Part shown: positions 58,977-64,000 of the stretch, piece after piece | Layout: each line of letters opens with the position of its first letter | Numbering within the stretch: position 1 is the first letter of the stretch | Assembly (NCBI GenBank): GCA_963748205.1 | Contig: CAVVIB010000028.1 | Coordinates: 72,620 to 136,619 of the forward strand | Direction of reading: 5' to 3' | DNA from: JAIBJN01 sp963748205 | Lineage (GTDB): Bacteria; Actinomycetota; Thermoleophilia; Gaiellales; Gaiellaceae | Length of the DNA: 64,000 bases | The notes under the pieces: generated by a model | What the model saw: only the letters and a program-made list of their open reading frames with translations | What the model was told of the DNA's origin: nothing | Database searches by the model: none | Made by a program: the position numbers and the translations under genes

Positions 58977-59005
58977 TTCACATCCCGGTTCGACGGGAGT
59001 ATCCT
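58977..59005 (+). promoter_or_regulatory. Sigma-70-type promoter of the NarL-type two-component operon
   Basis: TTCACA (58977-58982) and TATCCT (59000-59005) with a 17-base spacer. Start expected near 59012, with a leader of about 75-135 bases depending on the kinase start. Confidence 0.55.
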
Positions 59006-59145
59006 CGACTCTCAGGCACGCTCGCTCGGCGCTGCCGTAGCGCCCACCCCCCGCAGAGCGACGCCGGAGAGGAGCGACCGCCAGGTGACCTCGGCAGTCG
59101 CGCACGGAGACTACGTACGAAGACGTTGGCTGGCCGAAGCCTGCC

Positions 59146-60861
59146 GTGCTCGGGCTCATCGCCCTCGGAGGCTTTGCCGCCGCCGGATGCTCGCTCGTCC
59201 TCGCTCTGACGAACGACGTCATCGGGTACGACCTGGGTGAACCGCTGGTCATCGCCCTCCTCTCCGTCTGGGTCACGCTGTCGTACATCCTCTGCGGCCT
59301 CCTGGCCTGGTGGCACCGGCCCGCGAGCCGATTCGGCCCGCTCATGATCGCCGCAGGCTTCGTGAACTTCCTCGCGAGCCTCTCCTGGGCGACCAACGAT
59401 CTCGTGTTCACGTTCGGACAGTCACTCGACCTCCTGCCGCCGGTCCTCTTCCTCCACGTCTTCCTCGCCTTTCCGAGCGGGCATCTGCACGGGCGCTTCG
59501 AGCAGGGGCTGGTCATCGCTGCGTACGCGACCGCGATCTCCCTCGAGCTCGTCCGCATGTCGTTCGGCTTCTTCGGCCCGCACAATCTGCTCGAGATCGC
59601 ACCCAACGCGGACGCGGCCGTCGCGGCCACGCGCGTCCAGCTCACGCTCATCAGCGCGTACTGCCTGACCGGGGTGGGCATCCTGATCGCCCGCCGGCTG
59701 CGCACCGGTCGCGCGCTGCGCCGGTCGCTCACGCTGCTCGCCGACGCCTTCGGGCTCGCGCTGATCATGATCGCCGCGCTGTTCATCTCGGCCGCCTGGG
59801 GCGGCCCTGCGGTGCCGCAGATCCGCTGGGCGACCTTCGCCGCGCTCAGCCTGGCGCCGATCGCGTTTCTCGTCGCGTTCCTCGACTCGCGGCTCGCCCG
59901 CACCTCGGTCGGCGAGCTCTTCGTCGACCTCGAGGCGGACCCGGCGCCGACCGACCTTCGCGATGCCCTCGCGCGGGCGCTCGGCGACCCATCGCTCACG
60001 CTCGCGTACTGGCTGCCCGACTACGGGTGCTACTCGGACATCGAAGGTCGGCTGATCGAGCTGCCGGGCCCGGAGAGCGGCAGGACAACCACGTTGGTCG
60101 AGCAGGGATCCTCGCAAGTGGCAGCCCTGCTGCACGATCCTGCGCTCAACGACGAGCCGGAGCTGCTGGCCGCCGTGACGGCGGCTGCCCGGATCGCCAT
60201 CGAGAACGGTCGGCTGCACGCCGAGCTCAGAGCGCACCTCGTCGAGCTGAGGGCGTCCCGGGCTCGCATCATCGACGTGGGCCAGAAGGAGCGCCAGCGG
60301 CTGGAGCGGAACCTGCACGACGGCGCACAACAGCGGCTCATCGCACTTTCTCTCGAGCTGAGCGCTCTCGAGCGACGCCTGTCCGAGGATCCGGAGGCGC
60401 GCGCGAGCCTCGACCAGGCGAGACGCGAGATCGCGACTTCGCTGGAGGAGCTCCGGGATGTTGCGCGAGGTCTCCATCCGGCTGTCGTCAGCGGGCACGG
60501 ACTGGAGATCGCGCTCGAGCAGCTCGCCGCGCGCGCACCGGTTCCGGTCAAGCTCGCGGTGCAGCTCGAGGGGCGGCTCCCCGAGCCTCTGGAGGTCGCC
60601 GCCTACTACCTCGTGTCGGAGAGCCTCGCCAACGTCGGCAAGCACGCACGCGCGACGTCGGCCACCGTCGCGGTCTCCCGGGTGGACGGAGAGGTGATCG
60701 TGGAGATCGTGGATGACGGCGGCGGCGGCGCCGACACGGAGCTTGGCTCGGGGCTCCGAGGTCTTGCAGACCGCGTGGAGGCGCTCGGTGGGCGGCTTCG
60801 CGTCTGGAGCCCGGAGGGCGGGGGCACCCGCGTGCGAGCGGAGATTCCATGCGTGCTGTGA
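59146..60861 (+). CDS. Membrane sensor histidine kinase, NarL/HisKA_3 type
   Basis: 571 residues from GTG 59146. Six or seven hydrophobic segments at 1-245, a GAF-like linker, then HisKA_3 (KERQRLERNLHDGAQQRLIA, phospho-His) and HATPase (YYLVSESLANVGKHARATSA, IVDDGGGGADTE, GSGLRGLADRVEALGGRLRV). Shine-Dalgarno GGAGAGGAG and GTG 59085 lie upstream in a different frame; a frameshift between 59085 and 59146 would join them, so the true N-terminus is uncertain. Coupled to the regulator by a 13-base overlap. Confidence 0.85.
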   Translation: MLGLIALGGFAAAGCSLVLALTNDVIGYDLGEPLVIALLSVWVTLSYILCGLLAWWHRPASRFGPLMIAAGFVNFLASLSWATNDLVFTFGQSLDLLPPVLFLHVFLAFPSGHLHGRFEQGLVIAAYATAISLELVRMSFGFFGPHNLLEIAPNADAAVAATRVQLTLISAYCLTGVGILIARRLRTGRALRRSLTLLADAFGLALIMIAALFISAAWGGPAVPQIRWATFAALSLAPIAFLVAFLDSRLARTSVGELFVDLEADPAPTDLRDALARALGDPSLTLAYWLPDYGCYSDIEGRLIELPGPESGRTTTLVEQGSSQVAALLHDPALNDEPELLAAVTAAARIAIENGRLHAELRAHLVELRASRARIIDVGQKERQRLERNLHDGAQQRLIALSLELSALERRLSEDPEARASLDQARREIATSLEELRDVARGLHPAVVSGHGLEIALEQLAARAPVPVKLAVQLEGRLPEPLEVAAYYLVSESLANVGKHARATSATVAVSRVDGEVIVEIVDDGGGGADTELGSGLRGLADRVEALGGRLRVWSPEGGGTRVRAEIPCVL

Positions 60862-61493
60862 TCGCCGAGGACAGCGTCCTGCTGCGAGAAGGCCTCGCGC
60901 GGCTGTTGAGCGAGAACGGCGTCGAGGTCGTCGGGAGCTGCGAGACGGCCGACGATCTGCTCCTCAAGGTGCGGAGCTACTCGCCCGACGTCGCGGTCGT
61001 GGACATCCGCCTTCCGCCCACGCACAACGACGAGGGGATGCAGGCTGCTCTGGAGATCCGCGCCAGCCATCCTTCGGTGGGCGTTCTCGTGCTCTCCCAG
61101 TACGTCGAGGTCGGCCTCGCGATGAAGCTGCTCGCCGACTCTGCCGACGGCGCCGGCTATCTCCTCAAGGACAGGATCAGCGACGTCAAGGACTTCATCG
61201 ACGCCGTCCAGCGCGTTGCGGAGGGTGGTTCCGCGATCGACCCGATCATCGTCTCGACGCTGCTTTCCAGGCACCGGAGTGACGCCCCCCTCGCCGACCT
61301 CACGCCGCGGGAGCGCGAGGTGCTCGAGCTCATGGCCGAGGGTCGCTCGAACCAGGGCATCGCGGACAAGCTCGTGATCTCCCTGCGCGCAGTCGAGAAG
61401 TACGTCTCGAGCATCTTCGGCAAGCTCGGCCTCCCGTCGGGCGCCGTCGACTCGCGCCGGGTGCTCGCCGTGCTCCTCTACCTCCGCTCCTGA
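60849..61493 (+). CDS. NarL-family response regulator
   Basis: 214 residues. Receiver domain with Glu7-Asp8 (IAEDSVLLREG), phosphoacceptor Asp52 (VVDIRLPP) and Lys in LLKDRIS, then a LuxR HTH (LTPREREVLELMAEGRSNQG through LVISLRAVEKYVSSIFGKLG). Starts within the kinase gene (13-base overlap), so they form a pair. The adjacent MMPL gene is a likely target. Confidence 0.93.
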   Translation: MRAVIAEDSVLLREGLARLLSENGVEVVGSCETADDLLLKVRSYSPDVAVVDIRLPPTHNDEGMQAALEIRASHPSVGVLVLSQYVEVGLAMKLLADSADGAGYLLKDRISDVKDFIDAVQRVAEGGSAIDPIIVSTLLSRHRSDAPLADLTPREREVLELMAEGRSNQGIADKLVISLRAVEKYVSSIFGKLGLPSGAVDSRRVLAVLLYLRS

Positions 61494-61579
61494 GCGGCGC
61501 ACCCAGGACGCCAGAAAACCGACCCTCGGATCGGCAAGTCTCCCGCCTTATCCGCCCCTCGCAGGAGTGGGAGGTTGAA

Positions 61580-61595
61580 GCAGGTTTCCACCTGC
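61580..61595 (+). promoter_or_regulatory. Small hairpin before the MMPL ribosome site
   Basis: GCAGGT/ACCTGC around TTCC, directly before GAGAGGAG and ATG 61608. Confidence 0.35.
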
Positions 61596-61607
61596 GAGAG
61601 GAGCAGC

Positions 61608-63896
61608 ATGAAGACGCGCATCATTCAGCGCGATCCCGACGAGCCGAACGCTCCGGAGAGTCGCGTCGAGCCACCGGACGAGTCAAGCCATCCCACCAAC
61701 CTCGCCGGGCGCATGGGCCGGTGGAGTGCGCAGCACCGCAAGACCGCCATCTTCGGCTGGCTCGGCTTCGTCGTCGTCGCCTTCGCGCTCGGCATCGTGA
61801 GCGGCACCACCCAGATCGAGCAGGCCACCTCCGGCGTGGGCGAGTCGGGCCGCATCGACAAGCTTCTCCACGAGGAGTTCGTGCAACCGGCCGGCGAGAG
61901 CGTGCTCATCCAGAGCGAGACGCTCACCGTCAAGGATCCGGCCTTCACGGCTGCGGTCGAAGACGTGATCGCCAAAGTTTCCGCCGTAGACGTGGTCATG
62001 GACGTCAAGTCGCCCCTCGATCCCGAGAACGCCGGCCAGATCGGCCAAGCCGGGCATGCGGCGCTCATCGACTTCGAGATCCGCGGCGATCCCGACGACG
62101 CCCTCACGAAGATCGACCCCGTCATCGCGGCGGTCGACGAGGCGAAGACTGCCAATCCCGACGTGTTCATCGGTTCGTTCGGCGTCAGCGGGGACAAAGA
62201 GGTCGAGGGCGCGTTCATGGACGACCTCAAGAAGGCCGGGCTGCTCTCCATCCCGGTGACTCTCATCATCCTCATCGTCGTCTTCGGAGCGCTCGTCGCG
62301 GCCGGCATTCCGCTGCTGCTCGCGCTCACGGCCATCGTCGCCACGTTCGGGCTGGTCGCGCTGCCGACCTCCCTGATCCCGATCGACGAGGTGACCTACG
62401 AGCTGATCCTCCTGATCGGGCTCGCGGTGGGCGTCGACTACTCGATGTTCTACTTGAAGCGCGAACGCGAGGAACGTGCCGCCGGGCGCAGCGAAGAGGC
62501 GGCGCTCGAGGCGGCGGCAGCCACCTCAGGCCGCTCGGTGCTGATCTCCGGGCTGACCGTCATCATCGCCATGTCCGGCATGTTCCTCGCCGGCGTACAG
62601 GGCATGTCCGCTTTTGCCCTGGGCACGATTCTGGTGGTCGCGGTGGCCATGCTGGGATCGCTCACGGTCCTCCCGGCCACGCTCTCCTGGCTCGGCGACC
62701 GTGTCGAGCGAGGGCGGGTTCCCTTCGTCAACCGGCTCCGACGCGATGACGGCGAGGGTCGAATCTGGGGAAAGATCGTCGGAGCGGTCCTGCGCAGGCC
62801 CGTGATCTCCGTCGTTCTCTCGGCGGGTTTCCTGCTGGCGCTCGCCGTACCGGCGCTGCAGCTTCGTACCGTCCAGGCCGGCGTCGAGGCGTTCCCACAG
62901 TCCCTGCCCTCGATCCAGACATACAACCGGATCCAGGAGGCGTTCCCGGGGAACGAGATCCCGGCCGGCGTCGTCGTCAAGGCGGCAGACGTCAACGCGC
63001 CCGCGGTCCAGGAAGCGATCGGCCAGCTCGAGTGGCGGGCGCTCACCACCGGACAGATGCACGAGCCCATCACCATCGACGTGAACGACAGCGGAACGAT
63101 TGCGACCATCGCCATCCCCGTCGACGGCAACGGCACTGACGCAGACTCGGAGGCGGCGCTCGCGACGCTCAGGGACGAAATCGTCCCGACGACCGTCGGC
63201 GCGCTGCCGAACGCCGAGGTCGGAGTGACCGGAACGACCGCGCAGTCGAAGGACTTCAACGACAAGCTCAGCTCCGTCGCTCCGCTCGTGTTCGGGTTCG
63301 TGCTCCTGCTCGCGTTCCTGCTCATGCTCTTCGCGTTCCGATCGATCGTGATCGCATTCAAGGCGATCGTCCTCAACCTCATCTCGATCGCAGCCGCCTA
63401 CGGAGTCATGGTGCTCGTGTTCCAGCACGGCTGGGGCAAGGGCATCCTCGGCTTCGAGTCCACGGCCGGCATCGACGCGTTCCTGCCCATCTTCATGTTC
63501 GTGATCCTCTTCGGGCTCTCGATGGACTACCACGTGTTCATCATCAGCCGCATCCGCGAGGCCTACGACCGTGGGATGAGCACCGAGGCGGCGATCACCC
63601 ACGGGATCAAGACGACGGCCGGAGTGGTGACCAGCGCCGCGATCGTGATGGTCTGCGTCTTCGCGGTCTTCGCCACGCTCTCCATGCTGATCTTCAAGCA
63701 GTTCGGCGTCGGGCTCGCGGCGGCGATCCTCATCGACGCGACCATCGTCCGTGCCGTGCTGCTCCCGGCCACGATGAAGCTGCTCGGGGACTGGAACTGG
63801 TACCTCCCCCGGTGGCTCGAGTGGCTCCCGCACCTCGACCACGGCTCGGACGAGATCCACAAGGCACCTCCCGTCCCGGCTCCGACCGGCAGGTAA
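61608..63896 (+). CDS. MMPL/RND-superfamily membrane transporter
   Basis: 762 residues. Two symmetric halves: a first helix at about 40-62, a periplasmic loop, helices with DYSMFYLKREREERAAGRSE after VGVDYSMF, a second loop, and FGLSMDYHVFIISRIREAYD. These Asp-Tyr motifs are the proton-relay signature of MmpL/HpnN-like exporters. GAGAGGAG fixes ATG 61608; the first 35 residues are hydrophilic. It may export lipids or drugs. Lies 114 bases after the two-component genes. Confidence 0.92.
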   Translation: MKTRIIQRDPDEPNAPESRVEPPDESSHPTNLAGRMGRWSAQHRKTAIFGWLGFVVVAFALGIVSGTTQIEQATSGVGESGRIDKLLHEEFVQPAGESVLIQSETLTVKDPAFTAAVEDVIAKVSAVDVVMDVKSPLDPENAGQIGQAGHAALIDFEIRGDPDDALTKIDPVIAAVDEAKTANPDVFIGSFGVSGDKEVEGAFMDDLKKAGLLSIPVTLIILIVVFGALVAAGIPLLLALTAIVATFGLVALPTSLIPIDEVTYELILLIGLAVGVDYSMFYLKREREERAAGRSEEAALEAAAATSGRSVLISGLTVIIAMSGMFLAGVQGMSAFALGTILVVAVAMLGSLTVLPATLSWLGDRVERGRVPFVNRLRRDDGEGRIWGKIVGAVLRRPVISVVLSAGFLLALAVPALQLRTVQAGVEAFPQSLPSIQTYNRIQEAFPGNEIPAGVVVKAADVNAPAVQEAIGQLEWRALTTGQMHEPITIDVNDSGTIATIAIPVDGNGTDADSEAALATLRDEIVPTTVGALPNAEVGVTGTTAQSKDFNDKLSSVAPLVFGFVLLLAFLLMLFAFRSIVIAFKAIVLNLISIAAAYGVMVLVFQHGWGKGILGFESTAGIDAFLPIFMFVILFGLSMDYHVFIISRIREAYDRGMSTEAAITHGIKTTAGVVTSAAIVMVCVFAVFATLSMLIFKQFGVGLAAAILIDATIVRAVLLPATMKLLGDWNWYLPRWLEWLPHLDHGSDEIHKAPPVPAPTGR

Positions 63897-63908
63897 GTCC
63901 GTAGCGCA

Positions 63909-63939
63909 GGCGCGGCCGCCGTTCTCTGGCGGTCGCGCC
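63909..63939 (+). terminator. Hairpin terminator after the MMPL gene
   Basis: Twelve-base arms GGCGCGGCCGCC/GGCGGTCGCGCC with one G-T pair and a 7-base loop, 12 bases after the stop. Confidence 0.55.
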
Positions 63940-63961
63940 TCGTCCCTAGGAGGGATCGTCC

Positions 63962-64000
63962 ATGACCACAGCCACCGCCCCCGTTCGTGCCGAACAGCCG
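63962..64000 (+). CDS. Start of a further gene, cut by the window end
   Basis: ATG 63962 with a GGAGGG site 8 bases upstream. Only 13 residues, MTTATAPVRAEQP, are visible; this does not identify a product. Confidence 0.5.
   Translation, partial: MTTATAPVRAEQP

Noticed and set aside
1..64000. CRISPR array, insertion sequence or prophage
   Set aside because: No regularly spaced repeats, transposase, integrase or phage structural genes were seen on either strand.

Overview
This is a GC-rich, gene-dense chromosomal window from an actinobacterium. SepF and DivIVA near lspA, the ImuB/DnaE2 pair behind a Gram-positive type LexA operator, an Ala/Glu/Pro tail on ribosomal protein S2, a DHH-CBS-poly(A) polymerase fusion and many GTG starts all fit Actinomycetota. 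My best guess is class Thermoleophilia (Gaiella/Solirubrobacter relatives); that is an inference from content and gene order, with no alignment behind it. I see no CRISPR array, prophage, plasmid gene or transposase.

Layout. At 1-4 kb: a secreted lytic transglycosylase with a structured leader, small proteins, tRNA-Pro(GGG) and a helix-turn-helix membrane protein. At 4-14 kb: a long minus-strand housekeeping operon, rpsB-tsf-pyrH-frr-uppS-cdsA-dxr-rseP-ispG-proS plus an XRE regulator, most genes joined by ATGA/GTGA overlaps. At 14-23 kb: a diguanylate cyclase and a cupin, then a minus-strand envelope and division block (rluD-like, lspA, dksA/traR-like, divIVA, yggT, sepF, yggS, pgeF, DHH-CBS-PAP). 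At 22-36 kb: a large secreted FN3-like protein, ridA, murA, an HD protein, a GNAT enzyme, a lipoprotein, a class V aminotransferase, an EEP nuclease, a subtilase, an RTX-like protein, an FAD oxidoreductase and a sensor kinase. At 37-43 kb: an SOS mutasome (dnaE2, a DUF6504-like gene, imuB) with an oppositely oriented cupin inside it, then a cold-shock operon. At 43-49 kb: a LuxR/AAA regulator divergent from an MFS exporter and a GH15/trehalase N-terminal remnant. At 49-64 kb: a methyltransferase, greA, an oxidoreductase, a ClC channel, a GATase-CYTH-PLD cluster, a VOC protein, secreted proteins, a PrmC-like methyltransferase, a nitroreductase, a NarL-type two-component system and an MMPL transporter. 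The last 39 bases start one more gene.

Three patterns cut across the window. (1) Eight genes are broken by nine apparent +1 insertions, nearly all in short G or C runs; removing one base each time restores a full-length family protein, which points to assembly or sequencing error rather than pseudogenes. (2) At least thirteen genes have a TANNNT hexamer ending 6-10 bases before the start codon and usually no Shine-Dalgarno, as expected for leaderless mRNAs, while other genes carry strong AGGAGG-type sites. (3) Regulatory DNA of interest includes a LexA-controlled leaderless promoter at imuB, a 27-base palindrome that lengthens uppS, and a bipartite motif repeated with identical spacing before two genes at 56.9 and 57.7 kb.
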